From the NCBI GenBank assembly GCA_037954325.1, contig JBBMNZ010000030.1, positions 12,307,001-12,371,000 of the forward strand: 64,000 nt of DNA, in the 5' to 3' direction. Of this stretch, positions 47,640 to 59,400 are shown in pieces. The first letter of the stretch is position 1; each line of letters starts with the position of its first letter. The translations under genes and the position numbers were made by a program. Under the pieces are notes generated by a model that ran no database searches, had not been told where the DNA came from, and saw nothing but the letters and a program-made list of their open reading frames with translations. The stretch is from Fistularia commersonii. Its lineage: Eukaryota; Chordata; Actinopteri; Syngnathiformes; Fistulariidae.

Positions 47640-49100
47640 CTCCAGGTGTGTGTGAGATCACGTTCTCCGCAGCCGGTCCTCCTAAACCTGAGGACTTGTT
47701 GGTCTCCGCAGGGTTCCCCGGTCTGTGCCTCGTCTGGGGCCCCCTTCCTTGTCCGCGGGCTCAGCTGACTTCTAAGGTCCAATACGGGTTTTCCGGTGAA
47801 CCACATGACTCGGAAGCCACTGCGGCTGCGCAGAAGAGCGCCAAGTGGCCTGGTTCTTCACCGCCTACGTCCGCCATGGACGTCCGGACTCAGAAGGGTC
47901 CCGGTTCCGGTCCCGGGCCCGGTGCGAGGGTGAAGAACCGGCTGGCCCGACATGGTGCTGCAACCTGCCAGCAAGGGGGGTAAAGCAAAAAGGTCCCACA
48001 CACACAGATCAAGATGGTTCCGTTTAAATGCAAGAACAGCTCTTTACAGGAGCTCCTCAACATGGAAGACATTAACAGAGGTTCTCCATCATCTGGAGCT
48101 CAGTCTTCTTCTGACGTGAGTGAAACATGAATGTGCAGGCAGGGTGGTGAACATCAGCCAGAAAGAAAGGAAAGGTGGATAAGACGAATGGATCTGGTTT
48201 CGAGGCGCTAACGAGAAGACAGGAAGCAGAGATGAAGATGTGGAGGTTCCTCTTTGGGATCAAGACTGAGACCATCAGAGGGACAGCACATGTTGTGGTG
48301 TCGCACTGATATGGTTTTAGGTTGGAGCTGCCAGGCAGGAGTCCTAGTGGAAGACCAGAGATGGTTTGTGGCTAGAAAGGGGGGGGGGGCAGAAGTTAGT
48401 TGGTGTGAGGGGAGAAGGTTAGATGGAGGCAGACGATTGGCTGTGGCCCCTGAAGGGAGCAGCTTGACGTAGAAGTGCTCAATGAGCAGGTTACGCCTTC
48501 TCCTGGTTCTCTGGAGGAATCGCACCAGCCTCCCTCAGCAGACAACATACCCAGATTTACCAGGCATAAAGGGGGACAATCTCTGAAATGAACCCTTCTG
48601 AGCTCCAATCTCCTCTGAGATGTTCCTCCTGAGCTAGCACTAATGATCAGATCATGTCACATTCTCGTGCACTGGCACATGAAGGTCTCCTGGCTCCTGC
48701 CTGTGTCTTTGTGGTGAGCAGTGACTCATCCACCCAGGTCACACCCCCTCCACTGAGGCGGATGGAAAGATGGAGGCCCTTGGGCCGTCCTCCTCAACCC
48801 TCCACCTTCCACGCCTCTCTCATTCTTTCCTAAATGGGCCTTGAGATGGCTTTGGACTGCAGTCTCAGGCTGATCGTCATCAGAGGCGCTCTCATCTCCG
48901 GATCTCCAAAGGTAGGCCCCCTCAACATTCTCACATCTTGTGGCGGTTGTCTTCTGTGGATCTTTTTTCTGTTTTGGGGAGGGGATAGGTTCACTGAGGG
49001 ATTTTGAAGTTTCCAAGGCTTCTGAATCCAGTGGTGGACCTTCTGGCAAACTTAGTCCTCCACCCCATGTGTGTATTTCAGGCAGTTAACAGAAGGTGCA
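47640..49100. other. Intergenic DNA upstream of lmna
   Basis: No exon recognised. It contains an RTE-like LINE 3' fragment (48195-48475) and, near the right end, probable lmna 5' UTR. A CpG-rich stretch at 47690-47960 could be a promoter. Confidence 0.45.
48195..48475 (+). mobile_element. RTE-like LINE 3' fragment (copy D)
   Basis: gcagagatgaagatgtggag, catcagagggacagcacatg and the 3' end gtggcccctgaagggagcag align with 26130-26460 of copy B. It is a decayed 3' end fragment, as expected for 5'-truncated insertion. Confidence 0.75.
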
Positions 49101-52100
49101 ATGGCTACGCCCAAAAACACCCCACACCGAGGCACAAACTCCCCACTGTCCCCCAACCGCATCACGCGGCTCCAGGAGAAGGAGGACCTGTGCAACCTCA
49201 ACGACCGGTTGGCCGTGTACATTGACAAGGTCCGCTCCCTGGAGACCGAGAATGCCGGCCTGCGTCTGCGCATCACAGAGTCTGAGACAGAGGTGACCCG
49301 GGAGCTGACAGGGCTTAAGGCGGCCTACGAGGCGGAGCTGGCCGACGCTCGGCAGACCCTGGACTCGGTGGCCAAGGAGCGTGCACGTCTGCAGCTGGAG
49401 CTGGGCAAGCTGCGGGAGGACCACAAGGAGCTGAAAGCCAGGTGAGCCACCTCCAGTGCACACCTCCGTAACTTCTCCTGGTGGAGCCTGAGCGCCTGGC
49501 TTTTGGACTTCCAGCTCCTCAGAGCCTGATGACTAAGTCTTTCCCGGCTCCTTCTCCTGCCCAGGCAATCATCCTCTCACAATACGTGGCAGTGTTCAGC
49601 CCTCTTTGCCTTTATTTTCCATAAATATTGAGTCGGTCGTTGTGTGTTTGGCAAAGCCCGAGCTGTTGCTATGGTAATGACTAAGCTAAACACCAGCATC
49701 TGTGGGTTGTGGCGAGCAGATAGACGGCATGAGTCATAGGTCTTTCCTCGTTCCTCTCTGTCCTGCCCCACATCCAGAAATAAATCTAACTGGGGACTTT
49801 AGAAGGGTGTGATGAACAGGAACAAACATATCCTGGTCTCCACAGAAACACCAAAAAGGAGTCAGAGCTGGCGGGAGCCGTGCAGAGGCTCAAGGACCTG
49901 GAGGCCCTGCTGAACTCCAAGGACGCCTCTCTGACCACAGCCGTAGGGGAGAAACGCAACCTGGAGGTGGAGGTTCGGGAGCTAAAGGCACAGATCGCAA
50001 AGGTAACCGCGGACCAGCATGGTCAGGCTTTGCCTGGACCAGGTGCTCCTAGCTGGTTCATCAGCTACTGAGAGAACAGACCATAATAATAATAACAATA
50101 ATAATAATTGTATTGAGAACCAATAACCATAATTAACTATGAACAAATAATGATATTTATTATTGTTATCATAATTGATTATGGATAACTGAAACTTAAT
50201 ATTATTAATCAGTAATAATAACTGTAATGTAATATATGTCACTAATGCCACTAATGATTATAATAATATGGAAATCCAATACTATGATTATAAATAAATA
50301 AATGGTAATGTTAATTTTGATTTATCATGGATAAGTAAAACAACTAATAATTAGTAATGAATAATACTTGTAATTAAACCGTCATGATTATAATTAATAC
50401 TAAAAATTTAAAAAACGGTTGCCAATAACTATAATTAACTATAAATGATAATTATTATTGTAATTGTTAATTGGGTAATTAATTATCATATAATGTTGAT
50501 TATGTAATTATGATCATTACTAATAAATAATAATTGTAATTAATCACACATGATTATTATTGATACAAATAATAAAAAAATATTGATTGCCAATAACTAT
50601 GGTTAACTATAATAAATAATGATGCTAATTGTAATTGGTCATGGATAGTTGATGATTAATTATAATGATAATGAATAATAATAATTGTAGTTGATAGCTA
50701 TTGATAGCTACGATAACTATGATTCAAATAAATAAATAATAGTAATAATTTTAATTTTAATAATTAGATTAATTGACCAATAATTATTTTCGTTATTATT
50801 AATATAATAGTATTTTAACAAATCACTTAATGCTATAATTTATAAAAAATGATTGTTGTTATTATTATTATCATTACTATTATTATTATGGGTGGCAGGC
50901 TGGTACAGTGGTTAGCACCTCCACCTCACAGGAGAAGGGCCCTGTTTATTGGAGACCATTCACTGTTCAGACAGGTGAATGGTTGCATGTCTCTATATAT
51001 GGCCATGAAATTAATCAAGGGTAAAACCTAGCGCTTATCCATTCACAGCTTCAATAGGCTGCAGGATAAGTATAGATAATCAATGAATTAAATATTATGA
51101 GGATATTCATTTTTATATTTTTCAGAGTGCTGTACACAGGATGAAAAGTAAGTATCGCAGCCTCTGAACCAAGGAGGGATGGGGTCTGTGGGTCATGTGA
51201 CCCCAGAGGTGCAGGGTCCGTGGGTCATGTGCCACCGAGTGGCAGTGTCTCTGGGTTATGTGACCTCAGGGGCAGGGTCTCTGGGTCATGTGACCTCAGG
51301 AATGGGGTCTCTGGGTCATGTGACCTCAGGGGGCAGGGTCTGTGGGTTCGCGGGGCACTGAGCATGAGCTTCACTGTGCCTCCTGCTGTCCCCTCACAGC
51401 TGGATACTAGTTTGGGCGATGCCAGAAAGCAGCTCCAGGATGAGATGCTGAGGAGGGTGGATGGAGAGAACCGCATCCAGACTCTCAAAGAGGAGCTGGA
51501 GTTCCAGAAGAACCTTCACTCTGAGGTTGGACCTTCTGGTCTACACCACCAGACATTCCTCCATGAGAGGAGGAGACATCTGGCCGTGGTTTTCAGGTGA
51601 ATGACTTCCACGTCCTGGTTCTCACGTAGGAGCTGCGGGAGGTGAAGCGACGCCATGAGTCACGCATGGTGGAGCTGGACAATGGCCACCAGCAGGAGTT
51701 TGAAAGCAAGCTGGCAGATGCTCTGATGGAGATGCGCAACCAGCATGAGCTACAGGTCAAGATGTACAAGGAAGAAATCGAGAAGACCTACAACTCCAAG
51801 GTAAACACCAGAGCTTCTGCAGCGGGGAGACCTTCCACAGGAAGCCAAATTTTCTTCTGCTGTGTCCTTCAGCTGGAGAATGCCCGCCAGTCGGCAGATC
51901 GGAACAGTCACCTGGTCGGAGCTGCGCACGAGGAGCTGCAGCAGACCCGGGTCCGCCTAGAGTCCATGACGGCCCAGCTCAGCCAGCTGCAGAAGCAGGT
52001 GGATCTCCTTGGCTCTCGGAATCTTCACCGTTAGTACTATCCCTGATTTGATGCCACACTGACCTCCATGTTACCCAGCTGGCCGCTCGTGAGGCCAAGG

Positions 52101-54764
52101 TGAGGGACCTGGAGGATGCCCTAGCCCGGGAGAGGGACACCACACGCCGCCTATTGGGTGAGAAGGACAAGGAGATGTCAGAGATGAGGCAGCAGATGCA
52201 ACAGCAGTTGGATGAGTACCAGGAGCTGCTGGACGTCAAGCTGGCCCTGGACATGGAGATCTGTGCCTACAGGAAGCTTCTGGAGGGCGAGGAGCAGAGG
52301 TACGGCGAGAAACTGGGTTGTATTCAGACAACGGCTAGATTCCTCCCCCAGCAGATCTTGAACAAAGTATGTTTGGGATCTTGTGGGTGGAGTCAATCAT
52401 GCACTGTCTCCATGCTCTCCATCTCTTACCCCCAGGCTCCGCTTGTCCCCCAGCCCTCCGCCGACCAGGGTGAGCGTCAGTCGTTCTTCAGCTCGCTCGG
52501 TCCACTGCAGCTCGGAGAGCTCCCCGGCCAAGAGGCGCCGGCCCAACGACACGGACAGCGAGGCCTCCAGCTTCACAGGCACCGCCATGGCTCGCACCCG
52601 CATCAGCCAGCAAGCATCCGCAAGCGGGCGGGTAACTGTGGACGAGGTGGACATGGACGGGAAGTTTGTCAGGCTGAGCAACAAAGCCGATGAGGTGAGG
52701 GGACACCAGGCAGACCTCCAAGTAGATGTTTGAGGGTAGATGGTTTAAGTGGTCCACTCTGCAGGACCAGAACCTGGGGAACTGGCAGTTGAGGCGGCAG
52801 GTGGGGTCTGGGGCCCCCATCGCTTTCAAGTTCCCCGCTAAGTTCACCCTGAAGGCCGGCCAGCAGGTCACGGTAAGCACCGGCCTGGGCCTTGTATCAC
52901 CCATTGACGCCCTGCCTGCCTCTCACCCTCTCCTGTATCTGCTGCCACCAGATCTGGACCTCTGCTTCGGGTGGAGCCCACAATCCACCCTCAGCCCTGT
53001 TGTGGAAGACTCAGCCCACCTGGGGCACAGGGGACCAGTTCCAAACCACTCTGATCAGCGCCAGTGGAGAGGTAACCTTCTGAAAGCAGTGTGTCCTAAA
53101 CCCAATGGGTGGAGACACTGGACCCCTGCAGCTCCTTCGGCTAACGAAGCCTCTCTTGCAGGAAATGGCGATGAGGAAGGTCACCCGCACGCAGTTTGAG
53201 GACGAAGACGATGACATGGTAAAAATTCACTGATGCAACATGCGGCTGAGTGACAGTTGGGGGTGGTTGGCAACACCCTGTATTGTAAATATATGTTCAG
53301 AGGGAAAATGGATGAATATCTTGATCGCTATAATCTTATCTATATAGTCCTTTTAACTTATGTATAATTATATTTACACTTTTTTACACAATTGTCATAC
53401 GTAACTAAATATTTTATAGTTATATATAAATATCTTTACATAGATATATAATTATCTTTCTTAAATATAATAATCTTCTATAATCTATCTATAATCATCT
53501 TTATACTAATCAATGAATATCTTTATGTTTATCTATAACTATCTTTATACTCATATATAATGATCATGGTGGCACAGTGGCGCAGTGATTATTGCTTCCA
53601 CCTCACAGCACGAAGGACCTTTCTGTATGGAGTTTGTCTCTCCATGTCTGTGTGGGTTTCCTCTGGGTTCTCCAGTTTCTTCCCACAGTCCAAAAACATG
53701 CAGTCGGAAAAAATGGGAAAATTGGGAAAATTGCACCGAATGACTGAGTGTCTGTGTTTGTGTAATGGATGGATGGATATAATGATCATTATACTTATAT
53801 ATAAATATTTTACACTTTTATAAAAACATCTTGATACTCATGTTTACCAGTATACTTATATATAAATATCTTACTTATCAATAATAATCTTTACACTTAT
53901 CTATAATGACCAGTATACTTAGATATAAGTATTTTACATCTGTATAAAAACATCTTTAAACGTAAATCTAAATGTTTTCTATCTCATCTATAATTAGCTT
54001 TATACTTATCAATAAATATCTTTCGACTTATCTACGAACATCATTCTACATAACTAATTAACTTCATACTTCATCACTAATTGTATATTGGTATCTTTAT
54101 ACTTATCTATAATTGTCTTCATATTCATGTTATAATATCCTTTTACATATATGATTATCTTTATGCTAATATAAAAACATCTATATACTTATATATGAAT
54201 ATCTTTTTTTATCTTAAGTATAATCATTTTTATATTTTCCGTATATTTCTTTGCAGTTGTATGTTAATGTCTTTTAGCATATTGTCTTAATACTTCCGTA
54301 TAATCATCTCTAAACGTATTTGTAAAATTATGTTGATCTTCTCTATAACCTTGGAGTATACGTATGAAAACAGAAAACAGACCCCTCCCCCCAAACCAGC
54401 ACCTGTGTTCCCGTCTGTGTCCAGCAGGTGGCGCACAGCACATGCGGAGACAGCGAGTACAACCTGCGGAGCCGGACGGTGGTGTGCGGCTCCTGTGGGC
54501 TCCCGTCGGACAAACCCACCAGCTGCTCCACCACCACCTCCACCTCTCGCTCCTACCGCAGCGGCGGTGTCTCCGAGGGCCTCGTGCCGCACTCCTACAT
54601 CTTCAGCAGCACACCACGCAAGGTGGGTCACTCCACCCTGCATACCCTCCACCCTGAAGATCTTCCATTCTGCAGCAGATCCTCCACCCTCGAGACAGAT
54701 ACTCACTATGATTCTTCTCCTTTTTCAGAGCGGGACCAGGATGGAGAGCTGTCCAGTCATGTGA
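49101..54764 (+). CDS. lmna: Lamin A-type nuclear lamina protein
   Basis: Intermediate filament protein of the nuclear lamina. Twelve exons: 49101-49441, 49846-50002, 51400-51525, 51630-51800, 51873-51998, 52079-52299, 52436-52694, 52765-52872, 52952-53071, 53162-53218, 54428-54622, 54729-54764; about 640 residues. A short head has the Cdk-type site LSPNR; the rod follows (RITRLQEKEDLCNLNDRLAV to LALDMEICAYRKLLEGEEQR), then the NLS AKRRRP, an Ig-fold tail (GNWQLRRQ, FKFPAKFTLKAGQ, PTWGTGDQFQTTLISASGE) and an acidic stretch EDEDDD. NLRSRTVVCGSCG is the LMNA-type exon seen in lamin A but not lamin B. The protein ends CPVM, a CaaX box for farnesylation. SYIFSSTPRK before it aligns with the RSYLLG processing site of human prelamin A. 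Introns 2 and 10 are long, AT-rich and repeat-filled. Gene symbol inferred from A-type features. Confidence 0.92.
50060..50880. repeat. AT-rich degenerate (TAATAA)-type repeat, lmna intron 2
   Basis: About 800 bp made mostly of ataataattgtaattaatt-like variants, almost free of G and C. Confidence 0.85.
50887..51080 (+). mobile_element. Degenerate SINE-like repeat
   Basis: The start gggtggcaggctggtacagt, followed by ggttagcacctccacctcac, resembles the tRNA-like head of the fish repeat found again at 53565-53775. Decayed. Confidence 0.5.
51170..51350. repeat. 30-bp minisatellite with M-box cores, lmna intron 2
   Basis: Five units of 30-32 bp carry the core ggtcatgtgacc or close variants at 51193, 51225, 51256, 51286 and 51316. 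Three cores are perfect TCATGTGA. It lies just upstream of exon 3 (51400). Confidence 0.85.
53220..54420. repeat. AT-rich tandem repeat filling lmna intron 10
   Basis: Repeats of tatctttatacttatctata and related forms run through the intron, interrupted by a SINE-like element at 53565-53775. Confidence 0.85.
53565..53775 (+). mobile_element. SINE-like interspersed repeat
   Basis: ggtggcacagtggcgcagtg, cttccacctcacagcacgaa and cccacagtccaaaaacatgc are typical of a repeat I know from many fish genomes. The tail is followed by a short ggatggat run. Confidence 0.7.
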
Positions 54765-55049
54765 GTCCTGAACCGACAATAGTTCAATGACCCAGAATGG
54801 CCGGTTGTTTGATGCCAGGAGGATCTCCTGCTGAGGAACAGGCCCCCCGACCACTTATTCAGTTGAAGACCCAAACCCCACCCAGCCCTCTGGAACTATG
54901 TCTCATGTTTTCAATCCTGACTTGCCCAGTAGTACTTGGTCACAATAGTGTTGTGTTTATACCACTTTCACTCCATTTATTATCACAACATAATCAATGT
55001 CTGGCAATCCTTCTGACTGTGTAACAGATTTTGTTTTTTTGATTTAATC

Positions 55050-55055
55050 AATAAA
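55050..55055 (+). promoter_or_regulatory. lmna polyadenylation signal
   Basis: AATAAA 286 bp after the lmna stop codon, the first canonical signal on the + strand. Confidence 0.65.
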
Positions 55056-55080
55056 GTAATCCCATATTTTCAGGAATTTT

Positions 55081-56457
55081 AGGCTTTTTTTCATCATCCG
55101 TCAGCAGCAGATTCTAACCGAGAGACTGCTCTTAATGTGAAATACGCATTCAGCCAACTATTTTTTATTGAAAAAAATCAATAATGAAACAATATCATGG
55201 CGTTCAAGAGCCCTCTGTCCTGGTGTCCACAAATTAAACGATCTCACATTCGGTGTTGAGAGGCCAGGTAAGTAGCACAACACAAACAACCAAATAAATG
55301 TAAATATGTTTGACGGGAAACGCTGGTCCTTTCATTTTTAGGTAGCCTTATGGTCATGTGACATGACGTGACACCGTAGTTCACAACACCTGAATTGTAA
55401 CGTCTTAAAACCTTTCCTTTTACCATTCATTCTATTGAATAACACAACCTGTGTACAGTAGTACTCCTAGTGGCCTGTAGGTGGGTTACATATGTCCATT
55501 CTAAATCCAAAGTAACCTGACCTGTGAATACACTTCATTCACTGCATCTAATAAAGAAGCGAAGAAAACTAATGTTTTGACGTTTGGCGTTTGACATCGC
55601 GTAAGCTATTAAGAAGCGATTCCCCTCTTCGAAGCCACAGGGTCTTTATTTTGAAAGTACCCGTCTGCTGGGTGACGTATTTCTTCCCAACACGGAAGTA
55701 GGTGGTGTGTTTGTTATTGGCTGTGACTTCTCGGGACTTGTTTCTTTTCTCCATAGCTCTGTCTCGCCGAAAAGTTAATTGATTGATATCACTCGTTGAA
55801 ATAAAACGAAAAATCTTCATTCATAACATTCCGGTGAATCTTTTAAACGTTATCCGGCTTTGTTACCGGGAGCTAGTAGCTTTTAGCGTGATTAGTTAAT
55901 GCTAGCTAACTTCTAACACGGAAACAGGGAGACCGCGCCTAGGCGGATTCATCTTAGTGTCTATTTTAAATGTTAATCAATAATGTAGATTTTAGATTCA
56001 TGCAACGAAATACGGCATTTAGTAGCCTTTATTTCTGAATGTTTGTATCTGTACACTGGTTGTTTCTAACTTGATGAGGCTTCAGTCAATCAGGAGGGGC
56101 ATCGATTATTTCGCTCTGACATTAATCTGCTTGCTCACATTGTCATGAGATTATGTAACAGCATAAAACAGCCACAGCTATGTTCTGCATCCCATAGGTT
56201 TCTTGGAGGTTGTTGTTTATCTTGACATTGCAACGGAGTCCAGGAAGAGCCTGCAAAAGGATTCCCCAGGTTGTCAATTGATTTAAATTCTGAGCGTTTT
56301 GGTTAAGAAACTGTGGAAAGATAAATCTTCTCAACGGTATGATGAGAAATGATAAACTAATGTGTTTCTAGTCAGATCAAAGATCAGGTCTGCAGATGCC
56401 ATATTCACTGCTGCCTCTCCATTATGGTGTTTTCTGCTCCAGCTTGGATCCACTTGG
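55081..56457. other. Intergenic DNA and naxe 5' region
   Basis: No exon recognised. Sequence around 55660-55950 is less AT-rich with cggaagtagg and ccggctttgttaccggga and could be the naxe promoter, but nothing fixes a start site. Confidence 0.4.
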
Positions 56458-59400
56458 ATGTTGAGCGTACGGGCCCTCCTCGGGATCAGTGTCCTGGTGA
56501 CATCTCGGGCCGCAGCTGTCCAGGCACAGACGGGAAGTTGTGTTTCTGCTGTAGCGAATAGCCACCAGGGGCGTCAGAGCTGCAGACAGGCGTCCAGCGC
56601 CATGACCCAGACCCTCAGATACCTCGGGTAAACTCACTCGCTGCTCACAGACTTTGGGACCTTTCAAAGTCTTGGTGTGAAGAGTAAAGCTTACCTGACG
56701 CTTTTGAAAGATAATGAACGTCTTCACATTGTGTCCTGAAGTACCACGTAAAAGCTAGAAAAGCACAAGGTGAATAATTTATCAAGGAGAAAAAAAACAC
56801 CTCTGTATGAATTATTGACTACATTGATTGATTATTGGTCATGGTGGATCCAGATGACAATCCTGAAGTGCTGAACCATTGTGATGGAGAACCTGGGATC
56901 TTGTCAATCTGAAAGAAATAGGTCTCAGAACCAAAAAAAGTGTAGTTATTTCTCCTGTTCTTTGGCCTGAAATGACTCGTGCAGTTGACCCTGCTCTAAA
57001 ATCCTGAAAGCTAGACCAGTGTATCCCCAACCTTTTTGTGCCACAGCACACCACCACACAAAAATGACACAAAAAGTATATTTATTAAAATATAATGAAA
57101 ATCAACTCTTGGGGGTGGCATGGCACAGGGGGTAGAGTGAGTCCTGGTTCCTCCTAGCCTGTCGAAGTGTTGTTGAGCAAGACACTTAACCCCTAACTGC
57201 TCCCCTGGTGCTGCTCGATGGCAGCCAACTGCTCAAGGTTCATCTATGATGCCTTAAATGCAGAGAGGAATTTCCTGCAAGAGATTTATAAAGTACAATT
57301 ATAAATAAAGAAAGTCCATTTACTCACGCCAACCTTGGCTTGTTTAGTTGAAGTCAAAGCTGATATTCTTGCTGGAATTGAAGAAAGACATACATAGATC
57401 TTCCTCAACAGCTCTTAGTCTCTCTCTTTTTCTGCCTTATAGCAGTCCTGTTTGTAAAGCCCACCTCTCATAGATAGGTTGTGGAGAAAGGGAATAGAAC
57501 TGAAATACTATGTGGCAGAAGTCAGCAAAAACTGTCTAAAGGTAGATCAGCAAAGCTCAGTTTTACGCAACAAGATCTTTACCTATTGTCTCGAATTGCA
57601 ATGCAAATTTCATGCTAATGCACAACTTTTCCAACATTATCTTCAATATCAGAAGACATGGCTGGAAATTCTAATACTTAAGAGAGGGCTATTTTCTTTT
57701 ACAGTGCAAGCGTGTCTTTTAAGATAATTTCACAGGCAGGCAGAATGAATGTCTCCGCTATGGTGTGTGGTCAGCTCAATTTAGTGATGAGTTCAGAACC
57801 TTAGTAGCTTAAAGTTATTGTCTTGGTGGTTTTCCTCATTAAAGCTGCCTGTTTCCCAGTATGTTGAAAAAAAAAAGTCCTTGTTCTTTTGAAATAATGG
57901 GTGTTTTGTCTGGAGATGACATTTAACTTTCCTCTGAACCATGGCACTGTTTCCCTGCACACCATACCACAATTTGCTCGGTTTGTTCGCAATATAACTT
58001 TAGGTGTATTGTCTTGAGCTCACCTTTTTTGTATTCTTCATAACACTACTCATGCTAGATTGACTTCTTTCTCTTTACAAATATTCGTCCATCACTATTA
58101 TCTTTGCCTTTGCCTCACTTGCAGCATCACTATGTATTTTCATATTTATTGTGATCTCCTTCTAGTGGAAGAGAGTGTTATTGTTCTGCCTGTCACTGCA
58201 CGCCGCTTACTTAGAGTACCAATCAGGTGAAATTGGATAATCTTCCATATTTATGTGGCATGGAAAAGTGGTTGGGAAACACTGCCCTGGACCCTCTGTG
58301 GGCTACTCAGACTGAGTGTGAGATGATCCACAGCCAGGAGGAGGCCCAGCACATTGACCAGGAGCTCTTCACCGAGTACGGCTTCAGTGTGGACCAGCTG
58401 ATGGAGCTAGCCGGCCTCAGCTGCGCCACAGCCATTAGCAGGGTGAGACGAGGACTCGAATATACACCTGCTCAGGGACCTGCCTATTTTCAATACATTC
58501 ATCCTGATAGGGGAAACAGCAGAACAATGAGGCGCTGCAGCTTCTAGATGTTTTGTCTGGTTGTGTCTCTAGGCGTATCCGCTCAGCTCCTTGGTGAAAC
58601 CCAGGTCTGCTGTGCTGGTGATCTGTGGACCAGGCAACAATGGAGGTGATGGTCTGGTCTGTGCCCGACACCTCAAACTGTTTGTGAGTTGCCTGGTTTC
58701 TCCTGCTCTGGTGCTGTTACATGTCTGACTGAGATGGGAAAACAAAGAAAAACCTGCCTGCTGCAGATTGCAATCTTCTCCTGAGAAGGTTCCCATTGGG
58801 TCTTACCTCCTCAGGGTTACGAGCCCTCTATCCTGTACCCCAAGAGGCCCAACAAGCCACTGTTCCAGGGCCTGACTACCCAGTGCCAGAAGATGGAGAT
58901 TCCATTCCTCACCGAGATGCCGGAGGTTTGTGTTCCAGCTCTGCAGCTCTTAAGTGCGACCCGGTTCTGAGTGAACACCCACATCCCGTGCGCTTGATGA
59001 TCTTACACATGTATGACCTAATGGAAAGGTTTACCTCTCCTGTACTCTGTCAGGCTAAAGTGATCGATGAGGCCTATAACCTGGTCATAGATGCCATCTT
59101 CGGCTTCAGCTTCAAGGGGGCTATTCGGGAGCCCTTCGGTTCCATCATAGATATTCTGAAGACGACCACAGCCCCCATCGCCAGCATTGACATCCCCTCA
59201 GGTCAGTCCGCTCACCTGATCCGATGTGTATTTTGTCCACAAACCTGAGAAGAAAGTTTTACCCAGCAATGTTGAGCACACTGGAAATCCATATCCTAGC
59301 CCAGTTATCTGATGACCCATTTCATGTAGAGCAGGTTTGGACCACACTCTTTGAGATGATCTGCAGAAACCCAACATTTCCCCAGGAGCAAGCACTTGGA

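Noticed and set aside
47879..47983. Short + strand frame after a Kozak-like ATG in the CpG-rich DNA upstream of lmna
   Set aside because: No family similarity and no joinable downstream exon; GC-rich promoter DNA often has such frames.
51170..51350. CRISPR-like array of regularly spaced repeats
   Set aside because: Units are contiguous without unique spacers, the host is a vertebrate, and no cas genes exist.
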